From: an uncultured Clostridia bacterium
Lineage (GTDB): Bacteria > Bacillota > Clostridia > Oscillospirales > CAG-272
DNA: 64,000 bases
Direction of reading: 5' to 3'
Assembly (NCBI GenBank): GCA_947630625.1
Contig: CANRIL010000003.1
Coordinates: forward strand, 1 to 64,000
Below are positions 8,708-15,119 of the stretch, piece after piece. A program made the position numbers and the translations under genes. The notes below the pieces were generated by a model. The model searched no databases, had not been told where the DNA came from, and saw nothing but the letters and a program-made list of their open reading frames with translations. Every line of letters starts with the position of its first letter. The first letter of the stretch is position 1.

Positions 8708-9916
8708 TTATGTAATTTCTTTGTAAACAGCTCGCCCGCCGCGCGCGGTCAGCACGCACCTGCCGAAAAACCGCCGCCCCGAAAACGGCGTCGACCGCCC
8801 GAGGGACAGAAATTCGCGTTCGTCAACGGCGCGCTCGTCCGAAAGGTCGAAGGCCGTATATTCGTCCGGGCAGTACGGTATGCCGAAGCGTATGCGCGGC
8901 GACACCGCCATAAGCTCGACGAGCCGCGCGAGCGTGATGACGCCCGTTTTCACGAGCGCCGTATAGCAGGCGGCAAACGATGTCTCAAGCCCGACAACGC
9001 CGAACGCGCTGCCCGAAAGTCCGCGCGATTTTTCATCCGCGCTGTGCGGCGCGTGGTCGGTCGCTATCATGTCAATGGTCCCGTCAACGACGCCGGCGAT
9101 CAGCGCCTCTCTGTCCTCGCGCGAGCGGAGCGGAGGGTTCATGCGGAATCTGCCGTCCTCAAAGAGGTCGCCCTCGTCGAGCAGAAGATAGTGCGGCGCC
9201 GTCTCGCACGTCACGTCGACGCCGCGCCGCTTCGCCTCGCGTATGAGCGAGGTGCTCTCTTTTGTCGATATGTGGCAGATGTGAAGCGCGCACCCGGTGC
9301 GCTCGGAGAGGGCGATGTCGCGCTCGACCTCGCGCCACTCGCTCTCGGAGGATATCCCCCGGTGTCCGTGCGCGCGCGCGTACTCGCCGTCGTGAATGTA
9401 TCCGCCGTGAAGCAGGGAGTTGACCTCGCAGTGCGCGGCGATGATTTTGTGAAGCCCCGCCGCCTTTTCCATCGCCGCCAGCATAATTTCGCCGGACTGA
9501 ACGCCGTGCCCGTCATCCGAAAATGCGACAACGTCCGGCGCGAGCGCGTCCATGTCGGAAAGCGCGTCTCCGCGCTCGCCGACGGTTATCGAACCGTAGG
9601 GGTAAACGCTGACCGCCGCGTCGCGGCGGATCGCCGAAAGCTCCGGGGCGAGATTTTCAGCCGAATCAGGCACGGGGGAGAGATTCGGCATCGCGCAGAC
9701 GGCGGTAAAACCGCCGTGCGCCGCCGCGAGCGTGCCCGATTTTATCGTCTCCTTATAAGAAAAACCCGGCTCGCGGAGATGCACATGCACATCACAAAAG
9801 CCGGGAAAAACAATATATTCGTGACCGTCAATAAAACGTATGAACTTCAAAAGCTCCCCGTCGGGCGCCGGAGTGAAGTCGGAATATTTTTCATGTCTGA
9901 AGATCGCTATATCCAT
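8708..9916 (-). CDS. pyrC: Dihydroorotase (class I)
   Basis: PyrC closes carbamoyl aspartate to dihydroorotate. The zinc ligands DVHVHLREPG (HxH) lie near residue 60, with FSDDG in the middle and the catalytic aspartate in IATDHAPH, as in class I enzymes. The open frame extends 83 codons further upstream. I reject that extension because it would read through the promoter and attenuator hairpin, and the family N-terminus fits the ATG at 9916. There is no strong Shine-Dalgarno: the ATG lies only eight bases after the T-run of the leader terminator, so translation of this first gene may itself be affected by leader folding. The product is 402 residues. Confidence 0.93.
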   Translation of the reverse strand: MDIAIFRHEKYSDFTPAPDGELLKFIRFIDGHEYIVFPGFCDVHVHLREPGFSYKETIKSGTLAAAHGGFTAVCAMPNLSPVPDSAENLAPELSAIRRDAAVSVYPYGSITVGERGDALSDMDALAPDVVAFSDDGHGVQSGEIMLAAMEKAAGLHKIIAAHCEVNSLLHGGYIHDGEYARAHGHRGISSESEWREVERDIALSERTGCALHICHISTKESTSLIREAKRRGVDVTCETAPHYLLLDEGDLFEDGRFRMNPPLRSREDREALIAGVVDGTIDMIATDHAPHSADEKSRGLSGSAFGVVGLETSFAACYTALVKTGVITLARLVELMAVSPRIRFGIPYCPDEYTAFDLSDERAVDEREFLSLGRSTPFSGRRFFGRCVLTARGGRAVYKEIT

Positions 9917-9924
9917 GGTACACC

Positions 9925-9945
9925 AAAAAACCCCGCGGCGCGGGG
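9925..9945 (-). terminator. Attenuator-type terminator in the pyr operon leader
   Basis: On the minus strand a very GC-rich hairpin (CCCCGC, three-base loop, GCGGGG) is followed at once by six T residues, ending nine bases before the pyrC start codon. About 100 bases downstream of the promoter, this is the place for a transcription attenuator. The upstream hairpin (next entry) contains GGGCGCG, which can pair with the CGCGCC of this terminator, so the two folds look mutually exclusive. Confidence 0.75.
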
Positions 9946-10027
9946 AAAAGGACGCGCCCGACCCGAAGGTCTGCGCCGCATGATCTTGCCGATATCTCCG
10001 CACCGGTTTAAAGATCGTTTTATCTGA
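9946..10027 (-). promoter_or_regulatory. pyr operon leader RNA with alternative hairpins
   Basis: The leader begins with a GATCTT/AAGATC-closed stem and a purine-rich loop. It continues with a hairpin capped by a UUCG tetraloop (GACC-TTCG-GGTC, extended by GCGC/GCGC). The 3' arm of this second hairpin is complementary to the terminator that follows. The arrangement suits anti-terminator versus terminator switching. I do not see a clear PyrR-binding consensus, and no pyrR gene is in the window, so the sensor is unknown. Confidence 0.5.
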
Positions 10028-10033
10028 TAGAAC

Positions 10034-10062
10034 AGTATACCATATACTCTCGGCGTTGTCAA
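10034..10062 (-). promoter_or_regulatory. Promoter of the pyr operon
   Basis: A consensus -35 TTGACA and a -10 TATACT are separated by exactly 17 bases. Transcription would start near 10027, about 110 bases before pyrC. Confidence 0.9.
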
Positions 10063-10723
10063 TCGGATTTTGGCCTTTTTTTGAAATAAGCGGCAGCACG
10101 GCTCCGAAAAAGCCGCCCCGCCGCGAAAAATCAGTCTTCGACATCTGCATAAGCATCATCGACAATTGCCTTATTTCCCCTTACCGCAGCGCCGCCCGCA
10201 AACAAGCCAGCCGACCTCACACCCGCAAATCTGCCCACCCATCCCCCGACAGAAACGCCGCCCCGGCAGCAACGTGAACGCTGTCCCCGACTGCAACGGA
10301 ACGCCGACCTCGCTGTAAGTTTTTCGCAGCAGATCGCCCCCCGACCAACATCACCCCCTCGCCGCCGTCGGCGAAACCGCGGGAAAATATCCCCGTTCCA
10401 AGCCGTTTCCCTTCTCCTACGCCTTCCCCTCTCCATCATCTTCCTCTGCCCGCGCCTTCCCCAATCTCTCGCTGCTTTCTTCGCTTGCGTTTCTCTCAGC
10501 ATCTTACGCAGCCTTATCCGCTTATGCCTTTCCAAACTTCCACCGTTTTCCCTTCGCCCGCGCCTTTCCACCCCTCCGCCGCTTTCCATCGCCGCGCCTC
10601 CCCACCGCCGCTTTCCCTCGCCAGCGCCTCCCCATCTCCCGCCTTTTCCCTCTCCCATCCCCGCCTCCGCCGTGCCCATCTCACGCGCGCCGCCCTCGCG
10701 GCGGAACAATTTCACCCGTTCGC
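10063..10723. other. Gene-free interval, pyrimidine-rich on the plus strand
   Basis: This divergent interval between the pyr and metA promoters is about 660 bases long and contains no credible gene. From about 10390 to 10690 the plus strand is almost all C and T, built from degenerate runs such as cgcctcccc and ctttccctc. It resembles the islands at 11740, 29430 and 52880. Open frames here are artefacts of the skewed composition. Confidence 0.7.
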
Positions 10724-10752
10724 TTGATTTGGCGCGCGCGATATGATAAAAT
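10724..10752 (+). promoter_or_regulatory. Promoter of metA
   Basis: TTGATT and TAAAAT are separated by 17 bases, about 30 bases before the metA start. I saw no SAM riboswitch or T-box in the short leader. Confidence 0.7.
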
Positions 10753-10785
10753 AGTTGCGACACCAACGAAACGGGGTGATAAACC

Positions 10786-11733
10786 TTGCCGATACGAATA
10801 CCGAACGAGCTCCCGGCAACGAAAACGCTGCGGGACGAAAACATATTTGTCATAACGGAGGACCGCGCCGTCAGGCAGGACATCCGCCCGCTTGAGATCG
10901 CGATACTCAACCTCATGCCGACAAAAATCGTCACGGAGACGCAGCTCGCGCGCCTGCTCGGCAACACGCCGCTCCAGGTGCAGTGCGAACTGCTCATGAC
11001 GGCGACGCACCGGGCGAAAAACACGTCCGAGGATCATATGCTCGCGTTTTATAAGACGTTCGACGATGTCCGCGAACGGACGTTTGACGGACTTGTCATC
11101 ACCGGCGCGCCCGTCGAGCATCTTGCGTTTGAGGAAGTCGAATACTGGGACGAGCTCTGCCGGATCATGGAGTGGTCGAAGACGCACGTGACGAGCACGC
11201 TGCACATTTGCTGGGGCGCGCAGGCGGCGCTCTACTATCACTATGGGATAAAAAAATATCCGCTCGACAAGAAGCTGTTCGGCGTCTTCCCGCACACCGT
11301 CGAATACAAGCGTTCGATCCTGTTCCGCGGGTTCGACGACGTGTTTTACGCGCCCCATTCGCGCCACACGACAGTCCGCCGCGCCGATATCGAAGCGCGC
11401 CCCGAGCTGAAAATTCTCGCCTCATCCGAACAGGCGGGCGTTTATGCCGTCATCGCCGAGCACGGGCGGCAAATCTATATAACCGGACATTCCGAATACG
11501 ACGCCGACACGCTTGAGCGCGAATATCTGCGCGACAAAGCCGCCGGAAAAAAGATCGAGCCGCCGGAAAATTACTATCCCGGCGGCGACGAATCGCGCCC
11601 TCCCATCGTAACGTGGCGCTCCTCGGCAAATCTCTTATTTTCAAACTGGCTCAACTATTTCGTCTACCAGACGACACCATACGACATAAAAACAGTCCCC
11701 GACCCCGCCACCCACACCATCATCCCAGATTGA
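10786..11733 (+). CDS. metA: Homoserine O-acyltransferase (predicted acetyl-CoA-specific)
   Basis: MetA acylates homoserine, the first committed step to methionine. The 315-residue protein has the catalytic cysteine Cys142 (HICWG) and the His235/Glu237 pair (GHSEYD). Residue 111 is glutamate (GAPVEHL). In this family Glu111 is known to give acetyl-CoA specificity and glycine at that position succinyl-CoA specificity, so this one should make O-acetylhomoserine. The start is TTG, preceded by a GGGGTGA ribosome binding site. It is a single-gene unit with its own promoter and a terminator at 12016. Confidence 0.94.
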   Translation: MPIRIPNELPATKTLRDENIFVITEDRAVRQDIRPLEIAILNLMPTKIVTETQLARLLGNTPLQVQCELLMTATHRAKNTSEDHMLAFYKTFDDVRERTFDGLVITGAPVEHLAFEEVEYWDELCRIMEWSKTHVTSTLHICWGAQAALYYHYGIKKYPLDKKLFGVFPHTVEYKRSILFRGFDDVFYAPHSRHTTVRRADIEARPELKILASSEQAGVYAVIAEHGRQIYITGHSEYDADTLEREYLRDKAAGKKIEPPENYYPGGDESRPPIVTWRSSANLLFSNWLNYFVYQTTPYDIKTVPDPATHTIIPD

Positions 11734-11739
11734 CCGCGC

Positions 11740-11945
11740 GCGTTTTTGCCTGTGCCATCGTCACGAATCGGCTTTGCGGTTTCCCGTCGCGCCAGTCGCC
11801 TCAGTTCAACGAATCGGCTGAGCGATTTCTCGCCTCACCGTCTCCCGCGTTTCAGATTTCTGCCTCACCATCTCCCCATCGCTACGTTCGGGCTGACTGT
11901 GCCGTTTTTCTGCCTCGTCGTCTCCCGCGCGCCGTCTGAAAAAGC
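11740..11945. repeat. Degenerate pyrimidine-rich repeats downstream of metA
   Basis: The plus strand repeats short related phrases such as ctcaccgtctcccgcg, tgcctcaccatctcccc and tcgtctcccgcgcg. There is no coding support. It is related in style to the islands at 10390 and 29430. Confidence 0.55.
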
Positions 11946-12015
11946 ATCTGCGGCACGAATCATCCAGCGCGATACCTGAGCATCTTACAAACTTCACATT
12001 CATTTGCATATAACG

Positions 12016-12058
12016 AAAGCGCCTGCCGTAAAACAGACGCTTTAGTTTTTTTATTTTT
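12016..12058 (+). terminator. Rho-independent terminator facing metA
   Basis: The hairpin AAAGCG-C-CTG / CAG-A-CGCTTT is followed on the plus strand by a long T-rich run. It lies about 280 bases after metA and just beyond the end of the rpn array on the other strand. Confidence 0.75.
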
Positions 12059-12087
12059 ATAGATTTTAGCAGCCAGCATTTGACCCG

Positions 12088-12309
12088 TCAGTTCAGCTCC
12101 TCCATATACTTCATCTGCTGGTCGGTCGGAATACCAAGCATATCCATCACCGCTTCAGACGTGAGGTTTTGCGACTTCATCAAATGCCTAATAATGTTTA
12201 TCATATTTTTTCTCGCCTTTTCCTCACCCTGCGCAAGTCCCTGTTCAAGTCCCTGCGCAAGACCGATCGCTATACCTTCTTTTCTCGTTTCTTCAAACGC
12301 TCTGCACAT
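12088..12309 (-). CDS. Stand-alone copy of the Rpn C-terminal domain (copy 3)
   Basis: This 73-residue protein repeats the C-terminal part of the nuclease encoded just upstream: MCRAFEETRKEG, a short EQGLAQG stretch, then a helical tail ending KYMEELN. It has only one repeat block. The tail after the repeats differs from that of the full-length protein but nearly matches copy 2. GGGGAG sits eight bases before the ATG, so it looks translated. The 42-base gap to copy 2 holds a GGCGCGC/GCGCGCC hairpin. The nuclease catalytic residues are absent. Function is inferred as an antitoxin-like partner or a spare tail. Confidence 0.65.
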   Translation of the reverse strand: MCRAFEETRKEGIAIGLAQGLEQGLAQGEEKARKNMINIIRHLMKSQNLTSEAVMDMLGIPTDQQMKYMEELN

Positions 12310-12351
12310 GATCGCCACTCCCCGCGGCGCGCGTTTTCCCAGCGCGCCTTA

Positions 12352-12621
12352 TCAGTTCAGTTCCTCCATATACTTTGCCTGCTGGTCGGTCGGAATACCA
12401 AGCATATCCATCGCCGCTTCCGACGTGAGGTTTTGCGACTTCATCAAATGCCTGATAATATTTATCATATTTTTTCTCGCCTTTTCCTCTCCCTGCGCAA
12501 GTCCCTGCTCACGTCCCTGCGCAAGTCCCTGCTCGCGTCCCTGCAAAAGACCTTGTTCAAGTCCCTGCGCAAGTCCGATCGCTATGCCTTCTTTTCTCGT
12601 TTCTTCAAACGCTCTGCACAT
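12352..12621 (-). CDS. Stand-alone copy of the Rpn C-terminal domain (copy 2)
   Basis: This 89-residue protein starts at the same methionine as the internal start of the full-length gene (MCRAFEETRKEG). It carries about three 8-residue EQGLAQGR-type units and ends in a helical tail (NIIRHLMKSQNL to KYMEELN). The Shine-Dalgarno GGGGAG is eight bases before the ATG; a GTG nine bases upstream is possible but too close to it. It lies 42 bases after the full-length gene, with a partly paired hairpin between. No catalytic domain is present. It could be an antitoxin paralogue of the RpnS type, a recombination donor for the tail of the large protein, or a decaying duplication; the intact frame and ribosome binding site argue against decay. 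Confidence 0.68.
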   Translation of the reverse strand: MCRAFEETRKEGIAIGLAQGLEQGLLQGREQGLAQGREQGLAQGEEKARKNMINIIRHLMKSQNLTSEAAMDMLGIPTDQQAKYMEELN

Positions 12622-12663
12622 GATCGCCACTCCCCGCGGCGCACGTTTTTCAAACGCGCCTTA

Positions 12664-12984
12664 TCAGTTCAGTTCCTCCATATACTTTGCCTGCTGGTCG
12701 ACCGGAATCATCAGCGCGTCCATTGCCTGCTTTGCGGTCAGATTCAGTGTCCTCATAAGCTGTCTGATATTTTTGATACGCTCTTTTTCCTCGCCCTGTG
12801 CAAGTCCCTGTTCGCGTCCCTGCGCAAGTCCCTGTTCGCGCCCCTGCGCAAGTCCCTGTTCGCGCCCCTGCGCAAGTCCCTGCTCGCGTCCTTGCGCGAG
12901 TCCCTGCTCGCGCCCCTGTTCAAGTCCCTGCGCAAGACCGATCGCTATGCCTTCTTTTCTCGTTTCCTCAAACGCTCTGCACAT
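12664..12984 (-). CDS. Predicted internal product of the rpn gene (RpnS-like, in frame)
   Basis: In-frame internal initiation at Met216 of the nuclease gene would give a 106-residue protein consisting of the octapeptide repeats and C-terminal helix only. The site is AAGGAG, eight bases, ATG, as good as any true start in this window. The same start context is preserved in both downstream copies. The known RpnL/RpnS pairs use the same logic, with the small form neutralising the nuclease. This entry is an inference from ribosome-binding-site geometry. Confidence 0.5.
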   Translation of the reverse strand: MCRAFEETRKEGIAIGLAQGLEQGREQGLAQGREQGLAQGREQGLAQGREQGLAQGREQGLAQGEEKERIKNIRQLMRTLNLTAKQAMDALMIPVDQQAKYMEELN

Positions 12985-13629
12985 GATCGCCACTCCTTCC
13001 TCATTTTCCTTATAATATCTCGTTGCATCCTTTATGACATCGAAATTCATGTCGTCCGGGTCGCAGCATGAAAAATCGTGCATCAGCTTACCGATGTCGG
13101 ATTCGTCCCTGTACGCGCCGTTCACATAGAGAATATGTTCCCCGTCGCCAAACGGCTCGTTCGTCACTAAATTCACGCGCTCGATCGGATAAAATGCCGC
13201 CCCGCGGCCGAACACATCATGCTCGGTTATAAATATCGTGTACGTGTCCGGCAGCTCGTCAAATTCCTGACCCGCGTCGAGATTCTCAATGTCCATCGCG
13301 CTCGAATGATATCTCGCACGGCGCGTCCCCGCGCCGTAGTCCGAACGCTGTATCTCAAGGTCGTACTTTCGCCCTTCCGAATCGTGACCGTACGCGTCAA
13401 GGCAGATCGAACGCGCACCGACGAGGCGCTTCATGTCCTTCTGCGTCTCAAGTCCCGTTATCACAAGGTCGTATTTGCCCGTTATGATGCGAAGCACAAA
13501 TTGAGCGAGCGGGATGTTGTCGCGGAATATGCACCTCATGAAGTCGTCGTCGATAGGGCGAAGCCCGCGCAGCCTCGCGAGGTCGTCCCTGCGTTCCCGT
13601 TCTTTTCGTTCAAGCTCACTTTCCCTCAT
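12664..13629 (-). CDS. Rpn family PD-(D/E)XK nuclease with octapeptide-repeat region
   Basis: This 321-residue protein belongs to the recombination-promoting nuclease / YhgA-like 'PD-(D/E)XK nuclease family transposase' group. The catalytic core is visible as Asp78 and the E-x-Q pair Glu92/Gln94 (LDAYG...YDLEIQ). Residues 216-240 lead into five 8-residue EQGLAQGR units, then a helical tail to residue 321. GGAGGGG precedes the ATG by seven bases, and its promoter is at 13674-13702. An internal AAGGAG lies exactly eight bases before Met216, predicting a second, small product. Relatives in E. coli are antiphage toxins controlled by such small products. The 'transposase' label is not supported here because no terminal repeats flank it. 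Confidence 0.88.
   Translation of the reverse strand: MRESELERKERERRDDLARLRGLRPIDDDFMRCIFRDNIPLAQFVLRIITGKYDLVITGLETQKDMKRLVGARSICLDAYGHDSEGRKYDLEIQRSDYGAGTRRARYHSSAMDIENLDAGQEFDELPDTYTIFITEHDVFGRGAAFYPIERVNLVTNEPFGDGEHILYVNGAYRDESDIGKLMHDFSCCDPDDMNFDVIKDATRYYKENEEGVAIMCRAFEETRKEGIAIGLAQGLEQGREQGLAQGREQGLAQGREQGLAQGREQGLAQGREQGLAQGEEKERIKNIRQLMRTLNLTAKQAMDALMIPVDQQAKYMEELN
12796..12937. repeat. 24-bp tandem repeats inside the rpn gene
   Basis: About five near-identical 24-base units encode the octapeptide EQGLAQGR. Copy 2 has about three units and copy 3 one. Because 24 is a multiple of three, gain or loss of units keeps the frame and changes only the length of the helical linker. Confidence 0.9.
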
Positions 13630-13673
13630 CTGCGTTCCCCTCCGATCCGGGCGGCCGATGTCCCCACATATTT

Positions 13674-13702
13674 ATGATACACTAAAATCGCCGAAAAGTC
13701 AA
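13674..13702 (-). promoter_or_regulatory. Promoter of the rpn array
   Basis: TTGACT and TATCAT are 17 bases apart, about 45 bases before the nuclease start. No further promoter was seen between the copies, so the three open frames probably share a transcript. Confidence 0.7.
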
Positions 13703-13740
13703 CTGTTTATTATATCTGCCGCACGCGCGCGCCTCGCCGC

Positions 13741-13794
13741 AAAAAACGAGGGAGCATGACCGCCCGGCGATGTGCGCCGTTGATCACGCTCCCC
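13741..13794 (-). terminator. Terminator of the arginine operon
   Basis: Immediately after argF the minus strand forms GGGAGCGTGA...TCATGCTCCC with an inner GGCG/CGCC hairpin, followed by a run of six T residues. Confidence 0.85.
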
Positions 13795-13802
13795 AAATTA
13801 AA

Positions 13803-14798
13803 TCAAACCTCCGGGCACAGCGTCGCCGCCATGACCGCCTTGATCGTGTGCATGCGATTCTCCGCCTCGTCGAAAACGATCGACTGGCTGCTTTCAAAAA
13901 CCTCGTCCGTGACCTCAAGTTCGGGATGACCGAACAGATCATAAAGTCCCCTGCCGATCTCGGTCCCGAGGTCGTGAAGGGACGGCAGACAGTGCATGAA
14001 CCGCGCCTGCTCGCCGGCGGATGCCATCAATTTTTTGTTGACCTGATACGGCATCAGATCGGAAATGCGGCGGCTCCAGATCTTGTCGGGCTCGCCCATC
14101 GACACCCACATGTCCGTGTAAACAATGTCCGCGCCGCGCACGGCCTCGTGCGGGTCCTCGCAAAATTCGATCACAGCGCCCGTCTTCTCCGCAACACCGC
14201 GGCACCGACCGACAAGCTTTTCGTCCGGGAAATACTCCTTAGGCGACGAAATGACGAAGTGCATCCCCATCTTAGCGCACCCCGCCAGAAGCGAATTTCC
14301 CATATTATACCTCGCGTCGCCGAGATATACCATCTTGACGCCGGAGAGCGCGCCGAAATGCTCCTTTATCGTGAGGAAATCGGCGAGTATCTGCGTCGGG
14401 TGGGATTCGTTTGTAAGCCCGTTGTAGACCGGAACGCCCGAATATTCCGCAAGCTGCTCGACGATTTCCTGTCCGAAACCGCGATACTCTATCGCGTCGA
14501 ACATCCTGCCGAGCACGCGCGCCGTGTCCTTCAGGCTCTCCTTCTTGCCGATCTGCGAGCAGGACGGGTCAAGATACACCGTCCGCATGCCGAGATCAGC
14601 CGCGGCAACCTCAAACGCGCACCGCGTCCGCGTGCTCGTCTTTTCAAAGATGAGCGCGACGTTTTTGCCCTCGCAAAGCCTGTGCGGGACGCCGTTTTTC
14701 TTTTTCGCCTTGAAACGCGCCGAAAGCGCGAGCAGTTCATCTATCGTCTCGGGCGAAAGATCCATTATTTTCAAAAAGCTCTTTCCATACAGTTCCAT
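13803..14798 (-). CDS. argF: Ornithine carbamoyltransferase
   Basis: ArgF carbamoylates ornithine to citrulline. The carbamoyl-phosphate motif STRTR lies near residue 57, followed by SHPTQ, the ornithine-side VSMGE and the catalytic-cysteine motif HCLP. The length of about 331 residues is normal. I choose the ATG at 14798 over a TTG 15 bases upstream. Neither has a good ribosome binding site, and the gene is separated from argD by 39-bp repeats rather than coupled to it. It is the last gene of the operon, directly before the terminator. Confidence 0.95.
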   Translation of the reverse strand: MELYGKSFLKIMDLSPETIDELLALSARFKAKKKNGVPHRLCEGKNVALIFEKTSTRTRCAFEVAAADLGMRTVYLDPSCSQIGKKESLKDTARVLGRMFDAIEYRGFGQEIVEQLAEYSGVPVYNGLTNESHPTQILADFLTIKEHFGALSGVKMVYLGDARYNMGNSLLAGCAKMGMHFVISSPKEYFPDEKLVGRCRGVAEKTGAVIEFCEDPHEAVRGADIVYTDMWVSMGEPDKIWSRRISDLMPYQVNKKLMASAGEQARFMHCLPSLHDLGTEIGRGLYDLFGHPELEVTDEVFESSQSIVFDEAENRMHTIKAVMAATLCPEV

Positions 14799-14871
14799 AA
14801 ATATGTCTACCAAATCAATTTATTGTAATTTTTTATTCAGTCTCAACGCTCGACGGCGGAATTCACACCCC

Positions 14872-15109
14872 GCGCATTCGCAGTGAGCGGAAAACCGCTT
14901 GCCTATCAGCTTGCGCGCATCAACAAGTGAAAACCGATTTCACATCAGCCACGTACATCAACAAGCGAAAATCAATTTTTCTTCAACTCTCGCACATCAA
15001 CACGCAAAAACCGCTTTCCCATCAGCCACGGTGCATCAACACGCAAAAAAACGCTTTGACATCAGCCCCACACATCAACAAGCGAAAGCCGACCTCACAT
15101 CAACCCCGC
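14872..15109. repeat. 39-bp tandem repeat array between argD and argF
   Basis: Five consecutive units of exactly 39 bases occupy 14915-14953, 14954-14992, 14993-15031, 15032-15070 and 15071-15109. A looser 43-base unit precedes them from 14872. Each unit reads approximately catcaacaagcgaaaaccg followed by atttcacatcagcc. The units diverge from each other at roughly a quarter of positions, and there are no unique spacers, so it is not a CRISPR array. The array fills the gap between argD and argF, inside the operon. No gene is supported here. Confidence 0.9.
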
Positions 15110-15119
15110 GCGCCTTTGT

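Noticed and set aside
8615-10027. 470-codon plus-strand open frame opposite pyrC
   Set aside because: It is an antisense shadow caused by GC-rich third codon positions: Arg-rich, no family resemblance, and it crosses the pyr promoter region.
9917-10165. N-terminal extension of PyrC
   Set aside because: It would translate through the promoter and leader terminator and adds sequence foreign to dihydroorotases.
10753-10785. SAM riboswitch or T-box before metA
   Set aside because: The leader between promoter and start is too short and shows no such motif.
10131-11024. 297-codon minus-strand open frame over the pyr-metA intergenic region
   Set aside because: It consists of purine-rich low-complexity sequence (Arg/Gly/Glu) and runs into metA on the other strand.
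12664-13629. Insertion sequence (the Rpn family is often labelled 'transposase')
   Set aside because: No terminal inverted repeats or target-site duplication flank it, and it has a normal promoter; the family is better viewed as nucleases.
14872-15109. CRISPR array
   Set aside because: The 39-bp units follow one another without unique spacers, diverge strongly from each other and have no cas gene nearby; this is a tandem repeat.
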